A DNA stretch of 64,000 nt from Mycolicibacterium sp. GF69 (GCF_003284965.1 NZ_QMEW01000024.1:1-64000); one strand, 5' to 3'. Positions 8,646-18,175 are shown, numbered from the stretch's first letter. Notes: generated by a model not told the origin, from the letters alone. Numbers and translations are program-made.

Positions 8646-8665
8646 TCAACTGAACGGTTCACCGA

Positions 8666-10216
8666 ATGGCATCGCGGGCCGCACATCGCGAGGATCATCT
8701 CGCCCTGGTAGACGAACTGCGTTCGAAGCTCGCCGCCGCCGCGCTCGGCGGGTCGCAGCGGGCCCGCGAACGCCATGTCAGCCGCGGCAAGTTGTTGCCG
8801 CGCGACCGGGTGGACGGCCTGCTGGACCCCGGCAGCCCGTTCCTCGAACTGTCACCACTGGCCGCCGACGGCATGTACGACGACGAGTGCCCGGGTGCGG
8901 GCATGATCACCGGTATCGGGCGCGTGTCGGGTCGTGAGTGCGTGATCGTGGCCAACGACGCAACCGTCAAGGGTGGCACCTACTACCCGATCACGGTCAA
9001 AAAGCATCTGCGGGCTCAGGAAGTGGCCGGGCAGAACCGGTTGCCCTGCATCTATCTGGTGGACTCCGGCGGAGCGTTCCTGCCCCGCCAGGACGAGGTC
9101 TTCCCGGACCGCGACCACTTCGGACGCATCTTCTACAACCAGGCCAACCTGTCGGCCCAAGGTATCCCGCAGATCGCCGCAGTGCTCGGATCCTGCACGG
9201 CCGGCGGTGCATACGTACCCGCGATGAGCGACGAGGCCGTGATCGTGCGCAACCAGGGCACGATTTTTCTGGGCGGCCCACCGCTGGTGAAGGCCGCGAC
9301 CGGTGAGGTGGTCACCGCCGAGGAGCTCGGCGGCGGCGACCTGCACTCCAAGACTTCCGGTGTGACAGACCATTTGGCCCACGATGACCGCGATGCGCTG
9401 CGCATCGTGCGGCGCATCGTCGCCACCCTCGGTCCCCGCGAACCGCTGCCGTGGGACGTCCGGCCTACGGTTTCGGCGGTGGTCGATCAGCGCGAACTCT
9501 ACGATGTGGTGCCGGTCGACTCGCGGGTGGGATACGACGTACACGAGGTCGTCACCCGCATCGTCGACGGCGGCGAATTCGCGGAGTTCAAGGCCGAATA
9601 CGGCACCACCCTGGTGACCGGATTCGCCCGCATTCACGGACACCCGGTCGGCATCATCGCCAACAACGGCGTGCTGTTCGGCGAATCAGCGCTCAAGGGC
9701 GCGCATTTCATCGAACTGTGCGATAAGCGCAACACGCCGCTGCTGTTCCTGCAGAACATCTCCGGCTTCATGGTCGGCCGCGACTATGAGGCCGGCGGTA
9801 TCGCCAAGCACGGCGCGAAGATGGTCACCGCGGTGGCCTGCGCGCGGGTGCCGAAGCTGACTGTGGTCATCGGCGGCTCCTACGGGGCGGGTAACTACTC
9901 GATGTGCGGGCGCGCGTATTCGCCGCGCTTCCTGTGGATGTGGCCCAATGCCAGGATCTCGGTGATGGGCGGTGAACAGGCCGCATCGGTGCTGGCGACC
10001 GTGCGCGGCGAGATGACCGCCGAAGAAGAGGACAACTTCAAGGCGCCGATCCGCGCGCAGTACGAGCACCAGGGCAACCCCTACTACTCGACCGCGCGGT
10101 TGTGGGACGACGGCGTCATCGACCCCGCCGACACCAGAACGGTGCTCGGGCTGGCGCTTTCGGTGGTCGCCCAGGCGCCGCTCGAGTCCATTTCCTACGG
10201 CGTGTTCCGGATGTGA
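8666..10216 (+). CDS. accD1: acyl-CoA carboxylase carboxyltransferase (methylcrotonyl-CoA carboxylase beta)
   Basis: 516 aa, full length. The biotin-dependent carboxyltransferase transfers CO2 from carboxybiotin on AccA1 to 3-methylcrotonyl-CoA in leucine breakdown. Characteristic stretches are present: VDSGGAFLPRQDEVFPD, GSCTAGGAYVPAMSDE for the N-half oxyanion loop, and GGSYGAGNYSMCGRAY for the C-half. The downstream genes, a biotin carboxylase, an acyl-CoA dehydrogenase and an HMG-CoA lyase-type enzyme, fit the same pathway. ATG 8666 has no clear ribosome site. The stop TGA shares its last base with the accA1 start. Confidence 0.95.
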   Translation: MASRAAHREDHLALVDELRSKLAAAALGGSQRARERHVSRGKLLPRDRVDGLLDPGSPFLELSPLAADGMYDDECPGAGMITGIGRVSGRECVIVANDATVKGGTYYPITVKKHLRAQEVAGQNRLPCIYLVDSGGAFLPRQDEVFPDRDHFGRIFYNQANLSAQGIPQIAAVLGSCTAGGAYVPAMSDEAVIVRNQGTIFLGGPPLVKAATGEVVTAEELGGGDLHSKTSGVTDHLAHDDRDALRIVRRIVATLGPREPLPWDVRPTVSAVVDQRELYDVVPVDSRVGYDVHEVVTRIVDGGEFAEFKAEYGTTLVTGFARIHGHPVGIIANNGVLFGESALKGAHFIELCDKRNTPLLFLQNISGFMVGRDYEAGGIAKHGAKMVTAVACARVPKLTVVIGGSYGAGNYSMCGRAYSPRFLWMWPNARISVMGGEQAASVLATVRGEMTAEEEDNFKAPIRAQYEHQGNPYYSTARLWDDGVIDPADTRTVLGLALSVVAQAPLESISYGVFRM

Positions 10217-12216
10217 TGATGGCTGAAATCCTGACTTTCGACACCGTGCTGGTCGCCAACCGGGGCGAGATCGCCGTGCGGGTCATCCGCACGCTGCGCG
10301 CCATGGGTATCCGCTCGGTCGCGGTGTTCAGCGACGCAGATGCGGGCGCCCGCCACGTCGCCGAGGCCGACGTCGCGGTACACATCGGGCCGTCCGCGGC
10401 CCGGCAGAGTTACCTCGACATCGACGCGGTGGTCGCAGCCGCCCAGCGCACCGGGGCTCAAGCCGTCCATCCCGGTTACGGATTCCTCTCGGAGAACGCG
10501 CAATTCGCGGCGGCGCTACAGGCAGCCGGGACCGTGTTCATCGGACCGCCGGTCGGGGCGATCCAAACGATGGGCGACAAGATCGCGGCGAAGGCCGCGG
10601 TGTCGGCGTTCGGAGTGCCGGTCGTGCCGGGCATTTCGCGGCCGGGCCTCACCGACGACGATCTCGTCGCCGGCGCCGCCGAGGTCGGATTCCCGGTCCT
10701 GGTGAAACCCTCGGCGGGCGGCGGCGGCAAGGGTATGCGGGTGGTGCACGAGCCCGGCGAGCTACCCGCCGCGCTGGCGAGCGCACGCCGGGAGGCCGCG
10801 GCCGCGTTCGGTGACGACACCCTGTTCCTCGAACGGTTCGTGTTGAACCCGCGCCACATCGAGGTACAGGTGCTCGCCGACGGCTACGGCAACGTGGTGC
10901 ACCTCGGCGAGCGCGAATGCAGCCTGCAGCGCCGCCATCAGAAGGTGATCGAGGAGGCGCCGTCACCGCTGCTGGACGCGGCGACGCGGGCGCGGATCGG
11001 TGCGGCGGCCTGCGACACCGCGCGTAGTGTCGACTACACCGGCGCGGGCACGGTCGAATTCATCGTCTCCGCCGACCGGCCCGACGAATTCTTCTTCATG
11101 GAGATGAACACCCGCCTGCAGGTCGAGCACCCGGTCACCGAAATGGTCACCGGCATCGACCTCGTCGAGCAGCAGGTGCGCATTGCCGCGGGCGAAAAGT
11201 TGGCCATCGCCCAGGACGACGTGACCATGACCGGGCACGCGATCGAGGCCCGCGTCTACGCCGAAGACCCCGGACGCGGCTTCCTGCCGACCGGCGGCCG
11301 GGTCTTCGACCTCGCCGAGCCGCAGGGCCCCGGTGTCCGTGTCGATTCCGGGCTGGCGAGCGGCTCGGTGATCGGCAGCGATTACGATCCGATGCTGTCG
11401 AAGATCATTGCGCACGCCGCCGACCGGGCCGGCGCCCTGCGCACCCTGGACCGGGCGCTGGTCGCCACCGCCGTGCTCGGCGTCACCACCAATATCGAGT
11501 TCCTGCGCTTTCTGCTCGCCGACCCCGATGTCGCAGCGGGCCGCCTCGACACGGGCCTGCTCGACCGTCGCGCGCCGGACTTCCGCCCGGCGACCGCGCA
11601 GGACGCCGACCTGGCCGCCGCTGCGGCGTATAAGTGGCTGCGGGCATGGCCCCAGCCCGTGGGCGACCTGTGGGCCGCGCCATCGGGCTGGCGAATGGGC
11701 AGGCACGCGCCGACGACGTACCGGCTGCGGTCCGGTGAGCGCACCGACCACGTCCACCTCACCGGCACGCCGGCGGCCGCGAGCGCGGTGATCGAGGACG
11801 GCCGACCGCATACGCTTTCGGCGTCGCTGACCGGCGATCGTCTGGCGGTCGCGTTCGACGGTGTGCGCACCGATTACGTCGTCGCAGCCGATGACGGGCA
11901 GATCTGGCTCGCCGGTTCGGGCCGCACGCTCGCCGTGGCGGAGGTCCGCGAGGCCCCGGTGCGGCCCGACGACGCACACAGCGGTGACGCCGAGCTGACC
12001 AGCCCCATGCCGGGTTCGGTTGTGGCCGTTGGGGTCACCGACGGCGATCGAGTGGCCGCGGGCACCGTCGTGGTGACCGTCGAGGCGATGAAGATGGAAC
12101 ACGCGTTGACCGCACCGGTCGACGGCGTGACCGAACTCCTTGTCGCCCAAGGCGACCAGGTCAAGGTGGGCCAAGTGCTGGCCCGGATAACGGCAACCGA
12201 GGAGCCGCAAGCATGA
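10216..12216 (+). CDS. accA1: acyl-CoA carboxylase alpha subunit (biotin carboxylase + BCCP)
   Basis: 666 aa. The N-terminal biotin carboxylase (about 5-450) has the ATP-grasp loop GGGGKGMRVV and the EMNTRLQVEHPVTE active-site strand. The C-terminal biotin carrier domain holds the biotinylation motif EAMKMEH about 30 residues from the end. It carboxylates its own biotin for AccD1. The start is ATG 10216, overlapping the accD1 stop by one base; ATG 10219 is equally possible. The stop overlaps the fadE19 start as ATGA, so translation of the operon is probably coupled. Confidence 0.95.
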   Translation: MMAEILTFDTVLVANRGEIAVRVIRTLRAMGIRSVAVFSDADAGARHVAEADVAVHIGPSAARQSYLDIDAVVAAAQRTGAQAVHPGYGFLSENAQFAAALQAAGTVFIGPPVGAIQTMGDKIAAKAAVSAFGVPVVPGISRPGLTDDDLVAGAAEVGFPVLVKPSAGGGGKGMRVVHEPGELPAALASARREAAAAFGDDTLFLERFVLNPRHIEVQVLADGYGNVVHLGERECSLQRRHQKVIEEAPSPLLDAATRARIGAAACDTARSVDYTGAGTVEFIVSADRPDEFFFMEMNTRLQVEHPVTEMVTGIDLVEQQVRIAAGEKLAIAQDDVTMTGHAIEARVYAEDPGRGFLPTGGRVFDLAEPQGPGVRVDSGLASGSVIGSDYDPMLSKIIAHAADRAGALRTLDRALVATAVLGVTTNIEFLRFLLADPDVAAGRLDTGLLDRRAPDFRPATAQDADLAAAAAYKWLRAWPQPVGDLWAAPSGWRMGRHAPTTYRLRSGERTDHVHLTGTPAAASAVIEDGRPHTLSASLTGDRLAVAFDGVRTDYVVAADDGQIWLAGSGRTLAVAEVREAPVRPDDAHSGDAELTSPMPGSVVAVGVTDGDRVAAGTVVVTVEAMKMEHALTAPVDGVTELLVAQGDQVKVGQVLARITATEEPQA

Positions 12217-13376
12217 CTGATTTTCTGGCCACCGGCATGCTGCCGGACCACTACGAACAACTGGCCAAGACCGTCCGCGACTTCGCCCAGAGCGTGGTGG
12301 CGCCCGTCGCCGCCAAGCACGACGAGGAACACTCGTTCCCGTACGAGGTGGTCGCGGGGATGGCCGAAATGGGCCTGTTCGGCCTGCCGTTCCCCGAAGA
12401 GTTCGGCGGCATGGGCGGCGACTACTTCGCGCTGTGCCTCGCGTTGGAGGAACTCGGCAAGGTCGACCAGAGCGTCGCGATCACGCTCGAGGCGGGAGTG
12501 TCACTGGGCGCGATGCCGGTGTACCGGTTCGGCAGCGAGGAGCAGAAGCAGGAGTGGCTGCCGCTGCTGGCCAGCGGTAAGGCGCTCGGCGCGTTCGGGC
12601 TCACCGAGGCCGGCGGCGGCAGCGACGCCGGCGCCACCAAGACCACCGCCCGTCTCGACGACGGCCACTGGGTCATCAACGGCTCAAAACAGTTCATCAC
12701 CAATTCGGGCACCGACATCACCAAGCTGGTGACGGTGACCGCGGTGACCGGGGAACGCGAGGGTGGCAAGAAGGAGATTTCGTCGATCCTGGTGCCGGTG
12801 CCCACCGAGGGTTTCACCGTCGAACCGGCGTACAGCAAGGTCGGCTGGAACGCGTCGGACACCCACCCGCTGAGCTTCGACGACGTGCGGGTGCCGGAGG
12901 CCAACCTGCTCGGCGAACGCGGCCGGGGCTATGCGAATTTCCTGCGCATCCTCGACGAGGGCCGGATCGCGATCGCCGCGCTGTCGGTGGGTGCGGCGCA
13001 GGGCTGCGTCGACGAATCGGTCAAGTACGCCAAGGAACGTGAAGCGTTCGGTGCGGCGATCGGAAGCTACCAGGCGATCGCGTTCAAGATCGCCCGCATG
13101 GAGGCTCGGGCTCATATCGCCCGAACCGCCTACTACGACGCCGCAGCGCTGATGCTGGCCGGAAAGCCGTTCAAGAAGGCGGCATCGATCGCCAAGATGG
13201 TGGCAAGTGAAGCCGCGATGGACAATGCCCGCGACGCCACCCAGATCTTCGGCGGGTACGGCTTCATGAACGAGTACTCCGTCGCGCGGCACTACCGCGA
13301 CAGCAAGATTCTTGAAATCGGCGAGGGCACAACGGAAGTGCAATTGATGTTGATCGGACGGGAGTTGGGGCTGTAA
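12213..13376 (+). CDS. fadE19: acyl-CoA dehydrogenase
   Basis: 387 aa FAD enzyme that oxidises a short branched acyl-CoA to the 2-enoyl-CoA. The substrate loop GAFGLTEAGGGSDAG and the C-terminal GGYGFMNEYSVARHYRDSKI are standard. Context suggests isovaleryl-CoA. However the C-terminal motif reads IGEGTTE, with the catalytic Glu in the SCAD/MCAD position; isovaleryl-CoA dehydrogenases usually have Gly-Ala-Gly-Thr there and carry the base elsewhere. Branched substrates other than isovaleryl-CoA are therefore possible. Start and stop overlap both neighbours. Confidence 0.92.
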   Translation: MTDFLATGMLPDHYEQLAKTVRDFAQSVVAPVAAKHDEEHSFPYEVVAGMAEMGLFGLPFPEEFGGMGGDYFALCLALEELGKVDQSVAITLEAGVSLGAMPVYRFGSEEQKQEWLPLLASGKALGAFGLTEAGGGSDAGATKTTARLDDGHWVINGSKQFITNSGTDITKLVTVTAVTGEREGGKKEISSILVPVPTEGFTVEPAYSKVGWNASDTHPLSFDDVRVPEANLLGERGRGYANFLRILDEGRIAIAALSVGAAQGCVDESVKYAKEREAFGAAIGSYQAIAFKIARMEARAHIARTAYYDAAALMLAGKPFKKAASIAKMVASEAAMDNARDATQIFGGYGFMNEYSVARHYRDSKILEIGEGTTEVQLMLIGRELGL

Positions 13377-13882
13377 TGAGCGACAAGACGCCGAGTAAGA
13401 CCGTCACGCAGCGGGGGCTGTGGTACGAGGAGTTCGAGACGGGAGTGCTCTACCAACACCGGCCGGGTCGCACGATCACCGAGGCCGACAACGTCTTGTT
13501 CACCACGCTGACGATGAACACCCAGGCGCTGCACCTGGACGCCGCGTTCTCCGACGCTTTGCCCCCGTTCAATCAGCGGCTGGTCAACTCGATGTTCACA
13601 CTGTCGACCCTGGTGGGGTTGTCGGTGGCTCAGCTGACGCAGGGCACGATCGTGGGCAACCTGGGCTTCGGCGAAATCGCCTTTCCGAAGCCTCTTTTCC
13701 ACGGTGACACGCTTTATGCGGAGTCCGAGGTGATCGAAAAGCGGGAGTCCAAGAGCCGGCCCGGTGAGGGCATCGTGACCTTCTCGCACGTCGGACGCAA
13801 CCAGCACGGTGACATCGTGGCGACCGCTTCGCGAAAAACCATGGTGCGCATGCGGCCGGCGGGACCAAGGGGAGACGCATAG
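13376..13882 (+). CDS. MaoC-like hot-dog hydratase (Rv2499c-like)
   Basis: 168 aa hot-dog protein with the hydratase pattern TMNTQALHLDAAF near residue 50, where Asn and His-x-Asp match the R-hydratase active site. The M. tuberculosis orthologue Rv2499c works with Rv2498c as an itaconyl-CoA/methylglutaconyl-CoA hydratase, so it probably hydrates 3-methylglutaconyl-CoA made by AccA1/D1. It sits between fadE19 and the lyase gene with overlapping starts and stops, which supports that pathway role. Confidence 0.88.
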   Translation: MSDKTPSKTVTQRGLWYEEFETGVLYQHRPGRTITEADNVLFTTLTMNTQALHLDAAFSDALPPFNQRLVNSMFTLSTLVGLSVAQLTQGTIVGNLGFGEIAFPKPLFHGDTLYAESEVIEKRESKSRPGEGIVTFSHVGRNQHGDIVATASRKTMVRMRPAGPRGDA

Positions 13883-14697
13883 TGGTCCTGGCGAGTGGAC
13901 CGGCCTGGCTGTTCTGTCCCGCCGACCGACCGGAACGGTTCGAAAAGGCCGCCGCGGCCGCCGATGTCGTGATACTCGACCTCGAGGACGGTGTCGCCGC
14001 CAAAGACCGGGAGGCCGCACGCGCGGCGCTCGTCGAGACGCCGCTGGACCCGCAGCGCACGGTGGTGCGGGTCAACCCCAGCAGCACACCGGATCATCCG
14101 CTCGACCTGGAAGCACTGTCGAAGACCGGCTACACCACGGTCATGCTCGCCAAGACCGAGGACCCGCAGCAGGTGCGCGATCTGGCGCCGCTGGACGTCG
14201 TGGTGCTGATCGAGACGCCGTTGGGCGCCCTCGCGGTTACCGACCTGGCGCGCATGGACAACGCGGTCGCGCTGATGTGGGGTGCCGAGGACCTGTTCGC
14301 GGTGACCGGCGGCACGGCGAACCGGTATCCCGACGGCAGCTATCGCGAAGTCGCCAAGCATGTGCGGTCGCAGACACTGTTGGCTGCCAAGGCCTACGGG
14401 CGGTTGGCGCTCGACTCCGTATACCTCGACATCAAGGACCTCGACGGCCTCCGCGGCGAGGTCGACGACGCGGTCGCGGTCGGCTTCGACGTGAAGGTCG
14501 CGATCCACCCGTCGCAGGTCGCGGTCATCCGTGACGGCTATGCACCGACCGCCGAGCAGGTGCAGTGGGCGCGACACGTGCTGGCCGCGGCCCGCGATGC
14601 CCGGGGCGTCTTCCAATTCGAAGGCATAATGGTGGATGCCCCAGTACTGCGGCGAGCAGAGCGCATCGTCGCGCTAGCGCCCCACCCCGGCGACTAG
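13882..14697 (+). CDS. citE: CitE-like beta-hydroxyacyl-CoA lyase (Rv2498c-like)
   Basis: 271 aa TIM-barrel lyase. VILDLEDGVAAKDR holds the metal/CoA-binding acidic residues, and MWGAEDLFAVTGG the second metal-binding acid. It stands alone, without CitD/CitF, so it is not citrate lyase. Its M. tuberculosis orthologue cleaves (R)-HMG-CoA in leucine breakdown and (S)-citramalyl-CoA in itaconate use. Here it would finish leucine degradation to acetyl-CoA and acetoacetate. GTG start, adjoining the maoC stop. Confidence 0.9.
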   Translation: MVLASGPAWLFCPADRPERFEKAAAAADVVILDLEDGVAAKDREAARAALVETPLDPQRTVVRVNPSSTPDHPLDLEALSKTGYTTVMLAKTEDPQQVRDLAPLDVVVLIETPLGALAVTDLARMDNAVALMWGAEDLFAVTGGTANRYPDGSYREVAKHVRSQTLLAAKAYGRLALDSVYLDIKDLDGLRGEVDDAVAVGFDVKVAIHPSQVAVIRDGYAPTAEQVQWARHVLAAARDARGVFQFEGIMVDAPVLRRAERIVALAPHPGD

Positions 14698-14787
14698 CCG
14701 ACAGCCTCCCACCGGAGGGCCTGCTCTACCCGCCTCCGTGCTGAGCACCTCAGTCGCCTGACGGCGCGACCCGTCGTCAGTGGCCCT

Positions 14788-14793
14788 AGGAGG
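14788..14793 (+). promoter_or_regulatory. ribosome binding site deciding the bkdA start
   Basis: AGGAGG lies 4 nt before ATG 14798. An in-frame GTG at 14780 lies upstream of this site and is therefore unlikely to be the start. Confidence 0.7.
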
Positions 14794-14797
14794 CGGT

Positions 14798-15907
14798 ATG
14801 GCAGGGTTGGCTTCGGCACCCCTCGAGTCGCTCGGCGTCGAGATGGAGCCCATACAACTGGTCGCCCCGGACGGGACGCCGACCACGTCGGACGCGGCCA
14901 CCCGATACCGCAGGGACCTTCCACCCGAGACACTCGCCTGGCTTTACGAATCGATGGTTCTCACCCGCGACCTCGACGGCGAATTCGTCAACCTGCAGCG
15001 ACAGGGCGAACTGGCGCTGTTCGCCTCGTGCCGCGGCCAGGAGGCCGCCCAGATCGGCGCCGCCGCGTGCCTGCGCAAGACCGACTGGCTGTTTCCGCAG
15101 TACCGCGAGATCGGCGCCTTCCTGCTGCGCGGCATCACACCCGCTCAGATCGGCGCGGTGTGGCGGGGTAAATGGCACGGCGGACTCGGTTTCACCGAGA
15201 AATGCGTCGCCCCGATCGCGATCCCGATCGGTACGCAGAGCCTGCACGCCGTGGGTGCGGCGATGGCGGCCCAGCGACTCGGCGAGGATTCGGTGACGGT
15301 TGCGTTCGTCGGCGACGGCGCCACCAGCACCGGCGACGTGCACGAAGCGCTGAACTTCGCCGCCGTGTACCGGGCGCCGTGCGTGTTCGTGGTCCAGAAC
15401 AACCAGTGGGCGATCTCGGTGCCCGTTCGCCGGCAGATGGCCGGGCCGTCGATCGCGCACCGCGCCACCGGCTACGGCATGCCGGGGATCCGGGTGGACG
15501 GCAACGACGTACTGGCATGCTTCGCGGTGACCGAGCAGGCCGCACAGCGAGCCAGGGAAGGCGGTGGCCCGACCCTGGTCGAGGCGATCACCTATCGGAT
15601 GGGCCCGCACACCACCTCCGACGATCCGAGTCGCTACCGAAGCCACGAGGAAGTCGGGCAGTGGGCTGCCCGTGACCCGATCACGCGTTACCGCACATAT
15701 CTGCAGTCGATCGGTGTGTGGTCCGACCGGCTCGAAGAGCGGGTCAGAACCAAATCGCAACGGCTGCGTGCCGAATTGCGCGAGGCGATCGTGGGCGCCG
15801 AGGACTTCGACGTCACCGAGATGTTCGACGCGGTCTATCACGACATCACGCCCGACTTGGTGGCGCAACGCGAACAACTCTCGGCGGAACTGGCGAAGGA
15901 GGTGTGA
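14798..15907 (+). CDS. bkdA: branched-chain 2-oxoacid dehydrogenase E1 alpha
   Basis: 369 aa, Rv2497c orthologue (also annotated pdhA). It is the thiamine-diphosphate half of E1, with the TPP motif GDG near residue 172 running to NN 28 residues later (VVQNNQWAIS). With BkdB it decarboxylates the 2-oxo acids of Val, Leu and Ile. The phosphorylation-loop region YRMGPHTTSDDPSRYR is conserved in E1 alpha chains. It starts a three-gene unit about 100 bp after the citE-like gene, so it may have its own promoter or read through from the acc operon. Confidence 0.92.
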   Translation: MAGLASAPLESLGVEMEPIQLVAPDGTPTTSDAATRYRRDLPPETLAWLYESMVLTRDLDGEFVNLQRQGELALFASCRGQEAAQIGAAACLRKTDWLFPQYREIGAFLLRGITPAQIGAVWRGKWHGGLGFTEKCVAPIAIPIGTQSLHAVGAAMAAQRLGEDSVTVAFVGDGATSTGDVHEALNFAAVYRAPCVFVVQNNQWAISVPVRRQMAGPSIAHRATGYGMPGIRVDGNDVLACFAVTEQAAQRAREGGGPTLVEAITYRMGPHTTSDDPSRYRSHEEVGQWAARDPITRYRTYLQSIGVWSDRLEERVRTKSQRLRAELREAIVGAEDFDVTEMFDAVYHDITPDLVAQREQLSAELAKEV

Positions 15908-15908
15908 A

Positions 15909-16988
15909 ATGACCCAGATCATCGAGCGTGCACCGATGTTCGGCGAGGACGAGCCTCCCGCACCGCGGGCAGCGCATTCGGCATCGGCGCCGCCGATGAC
16001 CCCGATGCCGACCGTACCGACGCTGACCATGGCGCAGGCGATAAACCGCGCACTGCACGACGCGATGGCCTCCGACGATCGGGTGCTCGTGTTCGGCGAA
16101 GACGTCGCCGCGCTGGGCGGGGTGTTCCGCGTCACCGAGGGGCTCGCCGAAACCTTCGGCGCGCAGCGGTGTTTCGACACCCCGCTGGCCGAGTCGGGGA
16201 TCGTCGGGATCGCGATCGGAATGGCCATCCGGGGCCTGATCCCGGTCCCGGAGATCCAGTTCGACGGGTTCGCGGCCCCGGCTTTCGACCAGATCGTCAG
16301 CCACCTGGCCAAGTACCGGATGCGCACGCATGGCGAGGTCGACATGCCGGTGACGATCCGCATCCCGTCCTTCGGCGGCATCGGCGCTGTCGAACACCAT
16401 TCCGAGTCCACCGAAACCTACTGGCTGCACACCGCCGGGTTGAAGGTCGTGGTTCCGTCGACACCGTCGGACGCGTATTGGCTGCTGCGCCAATCGATCG
16501 CCAGCCGCGACCCGGTCATCTACCTGGAACCCAAGCGGCGGTACTGGACCCGCGAACCGGTCGACACCACCACACCGGGGCTGCCGCTCGGGCGGGCGGC
16601 GATCCGGCGCGCCGGCGACGACGTAACCGTGGTGACCTACGGCCCGCTGGTCGCCACCGCCCTGAGCGCCGCGGAGATCGCTGCCGACCACTTGAGCATC
16701 GAGGTACTCGATCTGCGCACGCTCAACCCGTTGGACTTCGACGCGGTAGCCGAATCGGTGCGCCGCACCGGCCGGGTGGTCGTGATGCACGAAGGGCCGC
16801 GCACGTTGGGTTTTGGCGCCGAACTGGCGGCGCGCATCCAGGAGGACTTGTTCTACGACCTGGAGGCCCCGGTGCTGCGTGCGACGGGCTTCGACACGCC
16901 GTATCCGCCTGCGCGGCTGGAGAAACTGTGGCTGCCGGGGGTGGACCGACTGCTCGATTGTGTCGAGCGAACGATGGAGCAGCCATGA
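15909..16988 (+). CDS. bkdB: branched-chain 2-oxoacid dehydrogenase E1 beta
   Basis: 359 aa, Rv2496c orthologue. The transketolase pyrimidine-binding domain begins after about 40 variable residues, with VFGEDVAALGGVFRVTEG carrying the conserved Glu that activates TPP, and the C-terminal transketolase domain carries VVVMHEGPRTLGFGAELAA. It starts one base after the bkdA stop behind a strong GAAGGAGG site. Its stop overlaps the bkdC start (ATGA). Confidence 0.93.
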   Translation: MTQIIERAPMFGEDEPPAPRAAHSASAPPMTPMPTVPTLTMAQAINRALHDAMASDDRVLVFGEDVAALGGVFRVTEGLAETFGAQRCFDTPLAESGIVGIAIGMAIRGLIPVPEIQFDGFAAPAFDQIVSHLAKYRMRTHGEVDMPVTIRIPSFGGIGAVEHHSESTETYWLHTAGLKVVVPSTPSDAYWLLRQSIASRDPVIYLEPKRRYWTREPVDTTTPGLPLGRAAIRRAGDDVTVVTYGPLVATALSAAEIAADHLSIEVLDLRTLNPLDFDAVAESVRRTGRVVVMHEGPRTLGFGAELAARIQEDLFYDLEAPVLRATGFDTPYPPARLEKLWLPGVDRLLDCVERTMEQP

Positions 16989-18172
16989 CGATGATGGATT
17001 TTCGGGTACCCGATTTGGGTGAGGGCCTAGAGGACGCGACGATCACCGCGTGGAGCGTCTCGGTCGGCGACGAGGTTGAACTCAACCAGACCCTGTGCAC
17101 GGTCGAAACCAACAAGGCCGAAGTCGAGATACCCAGTCCCTACGCCGGTCGAGTGGTGGAGTTGGGCGGCGGTGCGGGTGAGACGCTGGCCGTCGGCGCC
17201 ACACTGGTGCGCATCGCCACCGATGCCGAACCACCCGCTCAGAAACGCAAACCCGTGCTGGTCGGATACGGCGCCGACGATGCGATGGACCACAGCAGGC
17301 GATCGGCTGCACCCCCAACCACTGTGGGGCAGCACCGTTCCCGCGCCAAGCCGGCGGTGCGCAAGCTGGCCGCCGAACGAAACGTCGACCTCGGCGCACT
17401 GACCGGTTCCGGACCGGACGGGGTGATCACCCGCGACGACGTGCTCGCCGCAGCGGGCACGTCCGCACCCGGCCCGGACATGGCGAGGGTCGGTGGCGTG
17501 CAGGCCGAGATGGCCCGGCGGATGACATTGTCGCGCAGAGAGATTCCCGACGCGCACACCTCCGTGCAGGTGGACGCAACGAGCTTGCTGCGGCTGAGGG
17601 ACCGGCTTCGTGACCGCACCGGCGAGGAGGCGCCGATCACGCCGTTCGTGCTGACATTGCGGCTGCTGACGATCGCGCTGGGGCATCACCCCCACCTGAA
17701 CGCCACCTGGGTGGACACCACCGACGGTGCGCAGGTCCACTTCCATGCGGCCGTGCATCTCGGGTTCGGGGTCGCGGCGCCGCGTGGCCTGCTGGTACCG
17801 GTCGTCGGCGATGCCCACCTCAAGACGACCCGGGAACTGGGCGAGGCGGTGGCCCGGCTGATCCGCGATGCGCGCGCCGGCACCCTCAAACCGACTGAAC
17901 TGCAAGGATCGACGTTCACCGTGTCGAACTTCGGTGCGCTCGGACTCGACGATGGGGTGCCCGTGATCAACTACCCGGAAGCGGCCATCCTCGGCGTCGG
18001 TTCGCTCAAGCCGCGTGCAGTCGTCGTCGACGACGAGGTTGTCGCCCGATCGACGATGTCGTTGACGTGTGCGTTCGACCACCGGATCACCGACGGCGCA
18101 ACGGTGGCGGCGTTCATGTGCGAACTGCGTGATCTGATCGAGGCGCCCGAGACTGCGCTGCTGGATCTCTGA
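16985..18172 (+). CDS. bkdC: dihydrolipoyl acyltransferase E2
   Basis: 395 aa, Rv2495c orthologue. It has one lipoyl domain (about 3-78) with lipoyl Lys in VETNKAEVEIP, a peripheral-subunit-binding domain around residues 115-155 (KPAVRKLAAERNVDL), and a C-terminal catalytic domain with the HxxxDG motif as DHRITDG. It moves the acyl group from E1 to CoA. No E3 gene is in the operon; in M. tuberculosis Lpd serves this complex from elsewhere. Confidence 0.93.
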   Translation: MTMMDFRVPDLGEGLEDATITAWSVSVGDEVELNQTLCTVETNKAEVEIPSPYAGRVVELGGGAGETLAVGATLVRIATDAEPPAQKRKPVLVGYGADDAMDHSRRSAAPPTTVGQHRSRAKPAVRKLAAERNVDLGALTGSGPDGVITRDDVLAAAGTSAPGPDMARVGGVQAEMARRMTLSRREIPDAHTSVQVDATSLLRLRDRLRDRTGEEAPITPFVLTLRLLTIALGHHPHLNATWVDTTDGAQVHFHAAVHLGFGVAAPRGLLVPVVGDAHLKTTRELGEAVARLIRDARAGTLKPTELQGSTFTVSNFGALGLDDGVPVINYPEAAILGVGSLKPRAVVVDDEVVARSTMSLTCAFDHRITDGATVAAFMCELRDLIEAPETALLDL

Positions 18173-18175
18173 AGC

